A stretch of DNA of 64,000 bases from Bacillus sp. BHET2 (GCF_005938125.1 NZ_VCQN01000001.1:62001-126000), one strand, 5' to 3'; positions 43,490-54,803 are shown, numbered from the stretch's first letter. Notes: generated from the sequence alone by a model not told the origin. Translations and numbers: made by a program.

Positions 43490-43793
43490 GACCTCACTTT
43501 ATCTTTGGTGTACCTCTTCTTTATGTGTTTCTTCTTATTTAATACCTTATACAATTACTTAATTTTAAAGACTTATGGTTCATTTAGCAAATTATATGCT
43601 GAAGACTTTTCCCTAATAAATAATGAAAACGTTTTATGTTTTCTGCAATCATCTTCGTCTTTATGTTGGCTTTAAATTTCATTCTTATAACTAGAGAAGA
43701 ATCATGATTCACCCATATCAGGGAAGGAAAGGGTAAATAAAAGGGGAATATGCTAAAATATAGTCACCATGGCAATCTTAGGAGTGAATGAAG
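43490..43793. other. Divergent control region between zwf and rnz
   Basis: This 304-base AT-rich gap holds no credible gene. TGAAAACGTTTTAT (43624-43637) is cre-like but fails at the last two positions. TGCTAAAAT (43751-43759) could be an extended -10 for rnz. A TATAAT is readable on the minus strand near 43590 for zwf. None is strong enough to list alone. Confidence 0.4.
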
Positions 43794-44720
43794 TTGGAAT
43801 TGTTATTTTTAGGTACAGGCGCTGGGGTACCAGCTAAACTCCGCAATGTAACCAGTATCGCTTTGAAACTATTAGAAGAACGCGGTGCGGTTTGGCTTTT
43901 TGATTGTGGGGAAGCGACGCAGCATCAAATTTTACATACAAGTTTAAAACCGAGAAGGATCGAGAAGATTTTCATCACCCACTTACACGGTGACCATATT
44001 TATGGACTGCCAGGATTATTGGGGAGTAGGTCCTTTCAAGGGGGAGAATCCCAGTTGACGGTGTATGGGCCGAAGGGAATCAAGGAGTACATCCAGGTCT
44101 CTCTTTCTGTCAGCCGGACCCATCTTCGATATCCGCTGGAAGTGGTTGAAATCGATGAAGGAGTCATTTTTGAAGATCAGGGGTTTATCGTGGAAGCAAG
44201 GGAGCTCGATCATGCTCTCCCCACTTTCGGGTACAGGGTAGTCGAAAAAGACAAACCAGGAGCCCTTCAAGTCGAGCAATTACAGGAAAGGGGCATTCAA
44301 CCGGGTCCCCTTTACAAGAAGTTGAAATTAGGTGAAACTGTTCAACTGGAAGATGGGTCCAAAGTGGATGGGACGAATTTTCTTGGACCTTCGATTCCTG
44401 GGCGGGTCATTACCATTCTAGGCGACACAAGGATTTGTTCTAATGCTGTAAAGCTTGGTCAATCCGCTGATGTACTTGTCCATGAGGCAACCTTTAATCG
44501 GGAACAAGAGGAGATGGCCCGTGAATACTTCCACTCCACGACCAAACAGGCAGGGGAGACCGCACTTGCGGCAGGAGCTAAAGTACTCTTTTTAACTCAT
44601 ATTTCTTCCAGATATGCCAAGGAATCATGGGGGGAACTGGAGAAGGAAGCGAAAGATGTGTTTCAGAATACGTATATTGCCAGCGACTTTATGGAGTATG
44701 ATATACCGTTAAAGAAGTAG
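43794..44720 (+). CDS. rnz: Ribonuclease Z
   Basis: A 308-residue metallo-beta-lactamase-fold nuclease that trims tRNA 3' ends. It opens [15 protein letters not shown] and has [10 protein letters not shown] and the zinc motif [13 protein letters not shown] near residue 62, with HISSRYA near the C-terminus. The exosite arm is present near 150-210. The start TTG 43794 gives the family's standard N-terminus and good spacing from AGGAG (43781-43785); ATG 43788, two codons earlier in frame, is too close to that site. Confidence 0.95.
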   Translation: MELLFLGTGAGVPAKLRNVTSIALKLLEERGAVWLFDCGEATQHQILHTSLKPRRIEKIFITHLHGDHIYGLPGLLGSRSFQGGESQLTVYGPKGIKEYIQVSLSVSRTHLRYPLEVVEIDEGVIFEDQGFIVEARELDHALPTFGYRVVEKDKPGALQVEQLQERGIQPGPLYKKLKLGETVQLEDGSKVDGTNFLGPSIPGRVITILGDTRICSNAVKLGQSADVLVHEATFNREQEEMAREYFHSTTKQAGETALAAGAKVLFLTHISSRYAKESWGELEKEAKDVFQNTYIASDFMEYDIPLKK

Positions 44721-44733
44721 AGGGGAGTCGAAA

Positions 44734-45282
44734 ATGAAAACAATCTATATCGTACGTCATGCGAAAGCGGAAGGGCAGTCCTTTCATTCTCCATTAACAG
44801 AAACCGGAGAGAGTCAAGCAATTCAATTGGCTTCTTTTTTAGAAAACCGATACATTCAATCGATATACTCCAGCCCTTTTGTCAGGGCACGTGAGACCAT
44901 CGCACCGTTTGCTAAACAGTCGGGATTAACGATTCAGGTAGACGCCCGATTGGGTGAAAGAGTGTTAAGCGATCATGATTTGCCAGATTGGAAAGACAAA
45001 CTGAAGGAGAGCTTTGACGATTTCTCTCTATCATTCCCTGGTGGTGAGTCCAATCAAATGGCAATGGACCGGGCTATTTCTTTCATCGATGAAGTGACAA
45101 GTAATGACGAGGATCAAATTGTTTGTGTGAGTCATGGAAACCTAACGACGCTTCTTCTGAGGTTATTTGACGAGAATTATGGATACGATGAACTGTTCGC
45201 TCTCTCAAACCCCGATGTTTATGTAGTGAAAGTGAAAGAGAATGAGGCATCCGTTCACCGTATTTGGAGTAAGGAAAACTAA
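44734..45282 (+). CDS. Histidine phosphatase family protein
   Basis: A 182-residue phosphoglycerate-mutase-like phosphatase. The catalytic RHAKAEG is at residues 8-14, with SSPFVRARETIAPFA (second Arg) and VCVSHGN (second His) further along. The substrate is unknown; relatives act on sugar phosphates, nucleotides or broad substrates. GAGGGGAG precedes ATG 44734, 13 bases after rnz, and the next gene follows after 27 bases, so these three are likely one transcript. Confidence 0.88.
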   Translation: MKTIYIVRHAKAEGQSFHSPLTETGESQAIQLASFLENRYIQSIYSSPFVRARETIAPFAKQSGLTIQVDARLGERVLSDHDLPDWKDKLKESFDDFSLSFPGGESNQMAMDRAISFIDEVTSNDEDQIVCVSHGNLTTLLLRLFDENYGYDELFALSNPDVYVVKVKENEASVHRIWSKEN

Positions 45283-45309
45283 CTGATAGAGAAAAAAGGG
45301 GAATTCCAA

Positions 45310-46065
45310 TTGAAAGAAATTACATTTGACCAAATTTATTATCCAGGACATACGGAGACGGAAACGGATTTTTATACACATGTTCATTTTCCAGATATGT
45401 TAACAAGGTATGATAGTAATTTTCTGCAATTCAAGAAATTGCCGACACCTGCTGAATTTAAAGTGGCCGCAAACTTCTTACGTGAATTTCATCAATCAAA
45501 GGGACAGAAGCATGTAAAGTTCATTTTCCCTCCCGATCAGAAACCTTCGGTAGAATTGATGGCTCTGCTTGAACATGAAGACTATGTGACAGGCTTTAAT
45601 GAACTGTACCGGATTGAACCGAACCAATTTCCACGATTGGAAGGCAGCCCTGATATAGAAATAAGAGAAGTGATCAAGGGGGACCTTGATGCTTATCTTA
45701 CATTTCAATATGAGCAGGACATGGATTTTGGTACTGCATTTGCTGATCAAAAGGTAAGCATGCATAAACGGAATTATCAAAACCCTGGCTTGATGCAGGT
45801 TCTTGCTTATTATAAGGGAACCCCTGCCGGATCCGTGGATGTGATTATCAAGGACGCTACTGCGGAAATAGATGGATTGATGGTTCACGAGACGTTTCAG
45901 AAAAAAGGTATTGGAACCAGGCTTCAACAGTTTGTGATGGACCGATTCCATGATAGAACCATCATACTTGTAGCAGATGGGGAGGATACTCCGCGACAGA
46001 TGTATCAAAAACAAAACTACCGGTGCATCGGGTTCAGGTATGAAGTTCAGAAGGTGTATGAATAA
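45310..46065 (+). CDS. GNAT-family acetyltransferase
   Basis: A 251-residue protein with a C-terminal acetyltransferase domain: GSVDVIIKDATAEIDGLMVHE, then QKKGIGTRLQQFVMDR, the acetyl-CoA-binding loop (R/Q-x-x-G-x-G/A), and DTPRQMYQKQNYRCIGFRYE. The N-terminal 120 residues are less typical and may form a degenerate second domain. Substrate unknown. Start TTG 45310 follows AAAAGGGGA. Confidence 0.82.
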   Translation: MKEITFDQIYYPGHTETETDFYTHVHFPDMLTRYDSNFLQFKKLPTPAEFKVAANFLREFHQSKGQKHVKFIFPPDQKPSVELMALLEHEDYVTGFNELYRIEPNQFPRLEGSPDIEIREVIKGDLDAYLTFQYEQDMDFGTAFADQKVSMHKRNYQNPGLMQVLAYYKGTPAGSVDVIIKDATAEIDGLMVHETFQKKGIGTRLQQFVMDRFHDRTIILVADGEDTPRQMYQKQNYRCIGFRYEVQKVYE

Positions 46066-46120
46066 AGTGCTGATATTTAGCATTATGGTGTCACTGGTTT
46101 ACTTGAAGTTTGAACGAGAA

Positions 46121-46157
46121 AACGCCTGAATACCTTCCAACAAGGCTGTTTTTTTAT
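46121..46157 (+). terminator. Terminator after the acetyltransferase gene
   Basis: AACGCCT (46121-46127) and AGGCTGTT (46143-46150) form a short stem with one bulge, followed by a T run. Confidence 0.6.
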
Positions 46158-46165
46158 CAAGAAAA

Positions 46166-46204
46166 AAAAGAGTGAAGTATGCACTAGCATGCTTCACTCT
46201 TTTT
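46166..46204. terminator. Bidirectional terminator before namA
   Basis: AAAAGAGTGAAGTATGC (46166-46182), loop ACTA, GCATGCTTCACTCTTTT (46187-46203); one G-T pair in a 17-bp stem. It ends namA transcription on the minus strand and backs up the hairpin at 46121. Confidence 0.93.
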
Positions 46205-46213
46205 GCTAAACTA

Positions 46214-47230
46214 TTACCAGCCGCGCTCATATTGTTTAGGTGCTTCGATCTCCACGCCTAACTCATTCGCTGCCGTTCTTGGCCAGTATGGATCCCGGAG
46301 TAATTCACGTGCGAGCAGAACCAGGTCAGCACGTTCGTTCTGCAGAATTTCCTCTGCCTGTATGCCTGTCGTGATCAGGCCAACAGCCCCTGTATCGATG
46401 TCTGATCTATGCTTGATTGTCTCAGCAAGCTTCACCTGATAGCCGGGGAAGATCGGGATTCTTGCAGGGACAAGGGCACCGGAGCTTACGTCAATCAGGT
46501 CGACTCCTTGTTCTTTCATCCATTTCCCGAATGCCACATAGTCTTCAACGTCCAAGCCGTCGTCGTGATAATCCTTGGCAGAAACACGGACAAGCAGCGG
46601 TCCGTCCCACATTTGTTGAATACCATCAATGACTTCACGGAGAAAACGATAGCGGTTTTCTGCAGATCCACCGTATTCGTCCGTTCGTTTATTGGAAAGA
46701 GGAGACAGGAATTCATTAATGAGATACCCGTGGGCAGCATGAACTTCAATTACATCAAATCCTGCTTCCTTCGCTCTTCGTGCTCCGTTGATGAAGGCCG
46801 TGATTGTATCTTTAATATCACCTACTGTCATTTCAACAGGTATCTTCATTTCGTCATTAAATGGGATGGCTGATGGAGCGAGGATATCTCCTTCAAGAAC
46901 AGCTTTTCTTCCTGCGTGAGCGAGCTGGATCCCTGTCTTTGCGCCCTGCTCCTTGATTAAGCCGACTAATTCTTTTAGCCCTTCAATATGACCGTCATCC
47001 CAAATCCCTAAATCCTGAGGAGAAATTCTCCCTTGGGGGGTGACAGCCGTTGCTTCCTGAATGATGAGTCCGACTCCGCCTACTGCGCGGCTCGTATAGT
47101 GAGTACGATGCCAGTTTTCGACTTTCCCGTCTTCATTGTGTGAAGAGTACATGCACATGGGCGCCATTACGATTCTGTTCTTCAATTCCACATTATTAAG
47201 CGTATATGGTTCAAATAACTTTGCATTCAT
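46214..47230 (-). CDS. namA: NADPH dehydrogenase NamA (YqjM)
   Basis: A 338-residue old yellow enzyme, very close to B. subtilis Yqj[14 protein letters not shown] contains the redox-tuning Cys26 and Tyr28; [30 protein letters not shown] and the C-terminal end QYERGW (Arg reaches the neighbour's active site in the YqjM tetramer) are conserved. It reduces alpha,beta-unsaturated carbonyls and nitro compounds and is induced by such stress in B. subtilis. AAGGTGAT (minus strand) precedes the start. Confidence 0.96.
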   Translation of the reverse strand: MNAKLFEPYTLNNVELKNRIVMAPMCMYSSHNEDGKVENWHRTHYTSRAVGGVGLIIQEATAVTPQGRISPQDLGIWDDGHIEGLKELVGLIKEQGAKTGIQLAHAGRKAVLEGDILAPSAIPFNDEMKIPVEMTVGDIKDTITAFINGARRAKEAGFDVIEVHAAHGYLINEFLSPLSNKRTDEYGGSAENRYRFLREVIDGIQQMWDGPLLVRVSAKDYHDDGLDVEDYVAFGKWMKEQGVDLIDVSSGALVPARIPIFPGYQVKLAETIKHRSDIDTGAVGLITTGIQAEEILQNERADLVLLARELLRDPYWPRTAANELGVEIEAPKQYERGW

Positions 47231-47326
47231 TTCTGATCACCTTCCAAGACATATTTATTTCGGGTTTCTAAATAGTGTTTCACACAGATTATAACAACAC
47301 CCTTTTGGTTGGAAAAGAAATGTGCT

Positions 47327-48538
47327 CTATTTTCTTTTTTGTTTCAGTTCTTTCAGTGAATAAACCGTTCCTCGCCATTCGATGCCTCCACGTTTATAGG
47401 TTAAGAAAGTGGCTCGTCCTATCGAATAGATAAATAATAGGGCGGTAACAGGCAATACAAAAAAGAGAAGCGGTGATTCATTTGTCATTGTCTTCATAAC
47501 CTTTACATAGGAAATACCAATGAAAAATAGGATCATCAAACTTACAATTTGAATCGGAAATACCCCTGAAAATAATGTCATGAATGGAAGAACAGTAGAG
47601 CAGAAGACTCCGATCATGGCAAACAAAACAAGAAGGATGGAGTAATGGAGGCCGGCAAACGTATTTTTTTCCAAGCCGTTAAAGGCTTCTTTCAATGAGC
47701 GGTACCACTCCACCTCCAATGACTGGAGGGCCGTGAGAAGGTTTTGCCTTTTGCCATGTTTTTTTATGTGAATACCCAGCTGCAGGTCATCATCTGGCAT
47801 GTGCTTGATCTTCTCATGCGTACCGATTTCCTCATAGGCAGACCGGGTGATAAGGTTGAATGCGCCAATGCCCATCCCTATTTTAGAAGAGGGCTCGTTC
47901 GCTTTCCACGGGCGTTTATAAAACGAAAATCCAAATAAAAAATACGATACGAAACTTTTTAACCAGAAGGATTGTGATTGAATATAAGGAGCAAGAGTGA
48001 GGTGATCAAGTCCTTGAGATTGCAGGACTGACACGGCTCGTGATAAAGCTGTGGAGTCTTTGAAAATGACATCGGCATCTGTGAAAAGGATGAGTTCACC
48101 CTCTGACTTCTGATAGCCTTTATATAACGCGTTATTTTTTCCGAGCCAGCCCTTTTCTAATGAGTCGATCTGAAGGACGGTGATCCGTTTGTCCATTTTT
48201 GCCAGGGTATCCATTTTCCCTCGCGTCCCGTCGGTTGAGCGATCATTGACGAGTATCCATTGGATTTGATCATAATCCTGTTGCAGTTGAGAAACAATGC
48301 TTTCTGTTATCGCTTCTTCTTCATTTCTGGCTGGCACGATAATGGATAGAAGCGGTCCCTGATTCTTATAGGAGAAGTCCTCAATCGAAGAAAGTTTCGA
48401 TAATCCCCTCCACATATCGATGGAAAGAATAAACCAAACGGCAAGTACAGCACAAAGTAGAATGAATAGGAGCGTCACTAGAGTCGACCTTCTTTTTTGC
48501 TCTGATTGTATCAATGAAACACACAAATTGCGAATCAT
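47327..48538 (-). CDS. Membrane glycosyltransferase, family 2
   Basis: A 403-residue GT2 enzyme with an N-terminal helix (about 18-40), the GT-A domain (IIVPARNEEEAITES near 65, VNDRSTDGT, FTDADVIF as the metal-binding motif, then a DDDLQLGIHIKKHGK acceptor region) and three C-terminal helices. It resembles glycosyltransferases acting on lipid-linked or carotenoid-type acceptors, but no such genes are near. It follows proI by 14 bases and probably shares its T-box-controlled transcript, which would tie it to proline supply; the reason is not evident. Confidence 0.82.
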   Translation of the reverse strand: MIRNLCVSLIQSEQKRRSTLVTLLFILLCAVLAVWFILSIDMWRGLSKLSSIEDFSYKNQGPLLSIIVPARNEEEAITESIVSQLQQDYDQIQWILVNDRSTDGTRGKMDTLAKMDKRITVLQIDSLEKGWLGKNNALYKGYQKSEGELILFTDADVIFKDSTALSRAVSVLQSQGLDHLTLAPYIQSQSFWLKSFVSYFLFGFSFYKRPWKANEPSSKIGMGIGAFNLITRSAYEEIGTHEKIKHMPDDDLQLGIHIKKHGKRQNLLTALQSLEVEWYRSLKEAFNGLEKNTFAGLHYSILLVLFAMIGVFCSTVLPFMTLFSGVFPIQIVSLMILFFIGISYVKVMKTMTNESPLLFFVLPVTALLFIYSIGRATFLTYKRGGIEWRGTVYSLKELKQKRK

Positions 48539-48552
48539 GGTGGGTTTGACGT

Positions 48553-49371
48553 TTATTTTTTAAGCGATTGCTTCTTTAATTCGTTACCCAAAACCTCAGA
48601 ACGATTTTTCGCAGAAGAGACACATTGGAAAAACGCATTTCTTACCTCATAGTCTTCCAATTCAGCGATCCCTGCCTCAGTTGTTCCACCTGGACTGGTT
48701 ACGTTTCTTCTTAATTCCTGTGCTTCTAAACCGGATTTTTCCAGCATGGCGCTTGCTCCTGCGATTGTTTGAGTGACCAGGTTTTTAGCGAGTTTTTCTT
48801 CAAGACCTAGTTCTACTGCAGCATTTTTAAGTAATTCCGCCACATAGTAGATATAAGCCGGCCCACTTCCTGATAGAGCCGTAATAAGGTCCAATTGCGT
48901 TTCCTCTACTTCTACCGCTGTTCCGACGGATTGGAATAAAGTTGTCGTCCATTCCTTTTGAGAGTGTGAGAGGGAACTGTTAAATGAGACGGCTGTTGCT
49001 GATTTTCCCATGGCAGCACTTGTATTCGGCATGGCTCTTGCAACGGCCCCGTTAAAGGAGAGCTTTTCGCTTATATGTTCCATGGTGATCCCTGCCAAAA
49101 CAGAAATGATCAATGTGTTCTTTGAAAGGTAGGCGCCAACCGATTGTGCTGCTTCATGAAAGTCTTTAGGTTTCATTGCGAGGATGACGATATCAAACGG
49201 CGAGTCATGATTCACCTGCCGGACACCGAATTCATTCACGACCTCGTCCAAACGCTGCTGATTACAACGATTGGTTACATACACTTCTTCACTATTCAAT
49301 ACGCCTGCCTTCAATGAGCCACTTATTAATGCATGAGCCATCGATCCTGCTCCAATAAACAATGTCTTCAT
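48553..49371 (-). CDS. proI: Pyrroline-5-carboxylate reductase
   Basis: A 272-residue enzyme for the last step of proline synthesis. The N-terminal nucleotide-binding motif is FIGAGSMAHALISG; VARAMPNTSAAMG and ALSGSGPAYIYYVAELL with the catalytic region follow; NVTSPGGTTEAGIAELE near the C-terminus is the ProC signature. AAGGAGGAATG (minus strand) gives the start. A T-box leader upstream indicates control by uncharged tRNA(Pro). Position between namA and yqjP matches B. subtilis proI (yqjO). Confidence 0.95.
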   Translation of the reverse strand: MKTLFIGAGSMAHALISGSLKAGVLNSEEVYVTNRCNQQRLDEVVNEFGVRQVNHDSPFDIVILAMKPKDFHEAAQSVGAYLSKNTLIISVLAGITMEHISEKLSFNGAVARAMPNTSAAMGKSATAVSFNSSLSHSQKEWTTTLFQSVGTAVEVEETQLDLITALSGSGPAYIYYVAELLKNAAVELGLEEKLAKNLVTQTIAGASAMLEKSGLEAQELRRNVTSPGGTTEAGIAELEDYEVRNAFFQCVSSAKNRSEVLGNELKKQSLKK

Positions 49372-49489
49372 TCGTTCATTCCTCCTTGTCTGTTGAAAAA
49401 GCGATGTTAACGAATCCTGTTGCTTTTCTTTTTTACTTAGTAAATTGGAAACCCTGGAGATGAAAGCAATCTCCCGTTTTACAGTGACA

Positions 49490-49736
49490 ATGAAAAAAAG
49501 CAGACCTTCTCATCCATAAAGGACGAAAGGGTCTGCTTCCGTGGTACCACCTTGTTTTGTTCATTACTCAATAGAAGAGATGAACACACTCATTTCCATG
49601 TAACGCTGGAAAACGTTCTGATTTAAGACGCTCAAAAGGAAGGTTCACAAACGGAGGGGACGACGGTGCCTTTCAGCCGGTGAGCACCGATCTCTATTGT
49701 CATCCATTCATTACTAGTCTTTATCATCGCTTTTTC
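49490..49736 (-). ncRNA. T-box leader of proI
   Basis: Read on the minus strand: the T-box AAGGTGGTACCACGG (49553-49539) is followed by a terminator, AAGCAGACC...GGTCTGCTT with a T run (49537-49493). Upstream (49736-49600) a long Stem I can be drawn with the apical pair CGGTGC.../GGCACCG. In the expected specifier region GAACCTTCC contains the Pro codon CCT (49643-49641), but a purine does not follow it, so the exact triplet is not certain. Binding of uncharged tRNA would favour the antiterminator and proI expression. The rest of 49372-49997 has no gene. Confidence 0.93.
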
Positions 49737-49997
49737 TTATATTGTTATATAAAATGATTCTCCTGCATGAAAGATATATTATAGGTGATTATCTTCGAAA
49801 TGGCGCTTATCTGTCAAGTGTTTATTTCAGTATATTCAATCACTTTAAAAATGACATTTGTTAGGGAAAAATGTACACTAATAACTGAAGGGTCATTCAT
49901 TTTTGGTTAATGTAAGAGAACTGGATTTCCAAATGGGAAAGGCTGACTCTGCATCATATGTTGCCTACCCTTTTATTATGAAGAATGTGGTGAAAAT

Positions 49998-50957
49998 ATG
50001 ACAAACTTAGTGAATGGTATTGCAAAGATTACGTTATCTACTCCTTTTGCCGTGGGAGATGTGAATGTATATGTCGTGAAGGGAGATGCTCTGACGCTTG
50101 TGGATGTTGGTCCGCTAACCGATACAGCTTGGCAGCAATTGACCGAGCAGCTGGCCTTAGTAGGATACACACCTAAAGACATCGATCAAATCGTTTTGAC
50201 CCATCATCACCCGGATCATGCCGGGTTACTCGAGAGGTTTCCTTCCTCTGTAAACGTATATGGTCATAACTATAACCGGTTTTGGCTGTACCGTGATGAC
50301 CATTTTCATGACGTCTACGACCGATTCTTCTTGCAGCTGGCGATTGAATCCGGACTTCCAGAGAAGTATCTACCGGCCATCCCTAAATTTAAAAGCCCTT
50401 TGAAATTTATGGGTCAGCGAAATTTGGATGTGGTGATAAAAGAAGGGGATGTGATTCCAGGTATGGAAGGTTGGTCGATTATCGAAACGCTTGGGCATGC
50501 CCAAAGTCACTTATCTTTTTACCGGGAAAAGGATGGTGTGCTGATAGCGGGAGATCATATCTTGGCATCTATTTCACCGAATCCGCTCATTGAACCACCC
50601 TTTGAAGGTGGGGGTGAGCGTTCAAAGCCATTGCTCCAATACAATGCTTCACTGAAAAAACTGATGGATATACCCATTTCCCTTGCCTACACAGGTCATG
50701 GAGATACTATTACGGATGTTCATGGGTTAATTCCGAGGAGATTAGGGAAACAAGATGAGAGAGCACAAGGTGTTCTGGAGATGATTAAGGGAAACCGCAT
50801 GACCGTTTTTGAGATTTGTAAGTTGTTATTTCCTTCCGTGTATCGAAAGGAACTCGGTTTGACACTTTCGGAAACGATCGGTCAATTGGACTATTTGGAA
50901 TCGCTGCATTACATAAAGAAAGAAAACTTTGATGGCATTTATTATTATTTTGCTTAG
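49998..50957 (+). CDS. yqjP: Metallo-beta-lactamase-fold hydrolase YqjP
   Basis: A 319-residue MBL-fold protein. LTHHHPDHAGLLERF (about 70-84) is the zinc motif, HAQSHLSFY and AGDHILASISPNPLIEP supply further ligands, and a winged-helix-like C-terminal domain of about 60 residues follows. Relatives include glyoxalase-II-like and lactamase-B2-type hydrolases; the substrate is unknown. ATG 49998 follows GTGGTGAA. The next gene begins 16 bases downstream. Confidence 0.88.
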   Translation: MTNLVNGIAKITLSTPFAVGDVNVYVVKGDALTLVDVGPLTDTAWQQLTEQLALVGYTPKDIDQIVLTHHHPDHAGLLERFPSSVNVYGHNYNRFWLYRDDHFHDVYDRFFLQLAIESGLPEKYLPAIPKFKSPLKFMGQRNLDVVIKEGDVIPGMEGWSIIETLGHAQSHLSFYREKDGVLIAGDHILASISPNPLIEPPFEGGGERSKPLLQYNASLKKLMDIPISLAYTGHGDTITDVHGLIPRRLGKQDERAQGVLEMIKGNRMTVFEICKLLFPSVYRKELGLTLSETIGQLDYLESLHYIKKENFDGIYYYFA

Positions 50958-50973
50958 AAAGATGTGATTGGGA

Positions 50974-51768
50974 ATGAATAGGAGAATAAAAGGAAAAACC
51001 ATTGTCATTACGGGAGCCTCAGGCGGGCTCGGTGAACAGATGGCGATCAAGGCAGCGGAATATGGAGGAAATCTTGCTTTGATTGCGCGTCGTGTTCACT
51101 TGCTTGAAGCATTAAAAGAAAAACTTCAAAGGGAATACAACTGTAAAGTAGAAGTGTATCCGTTAAATGTAACAGAGTATGAGGAGGTTCAACGCACGTT
51201 CAACGCCATCCTGCAGGAGTTTGGATCTATTCATGCATTGATCAACAATGCCGGTTTTGGCATTTTTCAAGAAGCACATGAAACATCCTTTCAAGATGTG
51301 AAGGGGATGATGGACGTGAATGTTCTTGGGCTTATGGCATGTACAGGGGAAGTTCTTCCCTTTATGCGCGAACAAGGTTTTGGGCATGTGATGAACATTG
51401 CTTCCCAAGCAGGGAAATTTGCCTCACCCAAGTCCAGTGCGTATTCTGCTTCTAAGCATGCTGTCCTTGGGTATACAAACAGTCTTAGGATGGAAGCGAA
51501 ACGATACGGGGTGAAGGTGACAGCGGTGAATCCTGGCCCCATTGCCACAGACTTCTTTACTATTGCCGATGAGTCAGGAACATATGTGAAGAATGTAGAG
51601 AAGTTCATGCTGGATCCAAGGAAGGTCGCAGAAAAAGTGGTAGATTCGCTATTTACCAATGCGAGGGAAATTAACCTGCCCCGATGGATGAATATGGGAA
51701 GCCGGTTCTATCAAATGTTTCCATCTTTTGTAGAAAAAGTAGGAAATACCCTTTTTTTCAAAAAATAG
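50974..51768 (+). CDS. yqjQ: Short-chain dehydrogenase YqjQ
   Basis: A 264-residue SDR. VITGASGGLGEQMA near the start binds NAD(P), NNAGFGIF follows, and catalytic Ser, Tyr and Lys are in NIASQAGKFASPKSSAYSASK. The C-terminal part has the extra segment of YqjQ/DltE-like oxidoreductases. Substrate unknown. I prefer ATG 50974; an in-frame TTG at 50968 is possible but neither has a strong ribosome site. Probably co-transcribed with yqjP. Confidence 0.87.
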   Translation: MNRRIKGKTIVITGASGGLGEQMAIKAAEYGGNLALIARRVHLLEALKEKLQREYNCKVEVYPLNVTEYEEVQRTFNAILQEFGSIHALINNAGFGIFQEAHETSFQDVKGMMDVNVLGLMACTGEVLPFMREQGFGHVMNIASQAGKFASPKSSAYSASKHAVLGYTNSLRMEAKRYGVKVTAVNPGPIATDFFTIADESGTYVKNVEKFMLDPRKVAEKVVDSLFTNAREINLPRWMNMGSRFYQMFPSFVEKVGNTLFFKK

Positions 51769-51817
51769 TGAAACCATCCGGTGCTTCCGTTCGTCTAATT
51801 AAATAAGGGGGGAGTCT

Positions 51818-52342
51818 ATGAAGAAATGTTTGATTGTTCTGATACTTGGTTTCTGTATTCTATTTTCCGGCTGCGGGCCATCGACGTCTGTCAATTCATC
51901 ACAAGCAAGCGCAGATTTCATAGGCTTTGTCACCCAGCTCGAAAATGATCAAGTACTGATTAATGATGTCTGGTTTTCTTTCGATAATCAAACCGTCATG
52001 GTTACTGACAAGGAGAAAGAGCTAGATAAAGAGGATATAGAGATGGGCAAGAAAGTGAATGTTAGATTTGATGGTGAGCTCCAGGAATCCTATCCAAGGA
52101 GAGCAGCGGCAGATCAATTCATTTTTATGACAGATCAAAAAAGTAAGGTTGAAACAAATGCTGTTCAATTAGTCATGAGAGATCCCCGGTTTTCTCAAGT
52201 TGTCATACAATCCATTGAAAAAAATCCTACCGGTCTATATTCATTACGATTCAAAGACCTTTCCATCGACAAGGAGGTCCATGTCATTGTGAATGTCGAG
52301 AATGAAAGAGTCATTGTACCTATACATACTTCCGTCAAATAA
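51818..52342 (+). CDS. Lipoprotein with DUF3221-like domain
   Basis: A 174-residue secreted lipoprotein: a signal peptide ending FSGC (Cys about residue 19), a Ser/Thr-rich linker, then a beta-rich domain (ADFIGFVTQLENDQVLIND, GKKVNVRFDGELQESYP) like DUF3221/YobA proteins. The C-terminal half adds a second unrecognised part. Function unknown. AAGGGGGGA precedes ATG 51818, and a terminator follows. Confidence 0.8.
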   Translation: MKKCLIVLILGFCILFSGCGPSTSVNSSQASADFIGFVTQLENDQVLINDVWFSFDNQTVMVTDKEKELDKEDIEMGKKVNVRFDGELQESYPRRAAADQFIFMTDQKSKVETNAVQLVMRDPRFSQVVIQSIEKNPTGLYSLRFKDLSIDKEVHVIVNVENERVIVPIHTSVK

Positions 52343-52343
52343 C

Positions 52344-52386
52344 AAAGAAGAAAGCGTTGGCATATAATCAACGCTTTCTTCTTTTT
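52344..52386. terminator. Terminator of the lipoprotein gene
   Basis: AAAGAAGAAAGCGTTG (52344-52359) pairs perfectly with CAACGCTTTCTTCTTT (52369-52384), then T. Confidence 0.95.
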
Positions 52387-52612
52387 GTTCAAAGACCCTC
52401 ACTTTCTCCAACTGATCTTTGATCGCTTTCGTCACAAGTAATCATCTTCATCATCCACTGATTATTTATGTTCCACCTCACATTGAGATTATACCGGTGA
52501 AAATAGGGGTATGCATCAATGTAGGAAATTTTTATGATTTTTTAGTCCAAATGGCTAGGATGTATGTTTCAGAGGAAAACTATGATTATTGTCGGAAAAA
52601 GGATGTGGAAGT

Positions 52613-54266
<1,654 letters not shown>

Positions 54267-54280
54267 TGCATGGATCTGAT

Positions 54281-54315
54281 AAGGCCAAAATCATTATGTG
54301 ATTTTGGCCTTTTTT
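54281..54315 (+). terminator. glcU-gdh terminator
   Basis: AAGGCCAAAATCA (54281-54293) pairs perfectly with TGATTTTGGCCTT (54299-54311), followed by T. Confidence 0.96.
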
Positions 54316-54319
54316 GAAT

Positions 54320-54360
54320 TTGTCGGGCCAACCCAAGCCACCTCCGCTTTTCTTGTTGTC
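54320..54360. repeat. Palindromic element, 5'-truncated copy
   Basis: This stretch repeats the last part of the copy ending at 54732 (from TGTCGGGCC to CGCTTTTCTTGTT) almost exactly, so it is the remnant of a full element upstream of the tandem array. Confidence 0.8.
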
Positions 54361-54732
54361 CAGCTCCAGGGCTTAGAGGCTCGAGGTCATAAGTCAAGAC
54401 CACCAAAAAGGCAGAGTGCGCCTTTCCGGTGGTCTCGCCTTATGCTTGTCGCCTCTGAGCAAAGCCCTTCCGCTTTTCTTTTGCCCAGCTCCAGGGCTTA
54501 GAGGCTCGAGGTCATAAGTCAAGACCACCAAAAAGGCAGAGGGCGCCTTTCCGGTGGTCTCGTCTTATGCTTGTCGCCTCTGAGCAAAGCCCTTCCGCTT
54601 TTCTTTTGTCCAGCTCCGGCGGCTAGTCCCTCGAGGTCACAACTGAAAAATCCCATAAGGCAAAAGGCGCCTTTTGGGATTTCCCAGTTGTGCTTGTCGG
54701 GCCAACCCAAGCCACCTCCGCTTTTCTTGTTA
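54361..54732. repeat. Three tandem 125-bp palindromic elements
   Basis: CAGCTCC begins units at 54361, 54486 and 54611, exactly 125 bases apart. Units 1 and 2 differ at only a few bases. Unit 3 keeps the ends but has different, still complementary arms (CACAACTG 54638-54645/CAGTTGTG 54685-54692; AAATCCCA 54648-54655/TGGGATTT 54675-54682; a perfect AAAAGGCGCCTTTT in the centre). Unit 1 arms are AGGGCTT/AAGCCCT, GAGGC/GCCTC, CATAAG/CTTATG, GACCACC/GGTGGTC and AAAGGC/GCCTTT. Same family as 31390-31570, opposite orientation. No gene is credited across 54267-54844. Confidence 0.92.
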
Positions 54733-54764
54733 TTCTCTCGGTTTCCATTTATTTAAGTTGAAAG

Positions 54765-54778
54765 CGAACGTATATTCG
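54765..54778 (+). promoter_or_regulatory. LexA-like box, upstream
   Basis: CGAACGTATATTCG differs from the Bacillus LexA operator (GAAC-N4-GTTC, CG-flanked) in one base. It lies 39 bases upstream of the second box. Confidence 0.55.
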
Positions 54779-54803
54779 TATAGAATCATAGATATACTAT
54801 ATA

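Noticed and set aside
54298-54756. Reading frames across the tandem 125-bp repeats, including the 5' extension of uvrX
   Set aside because: Repeat-derived. The uvrX extension crosses the LexA boxes and promoter, while ATG 54845 has an excellent ribosome site.
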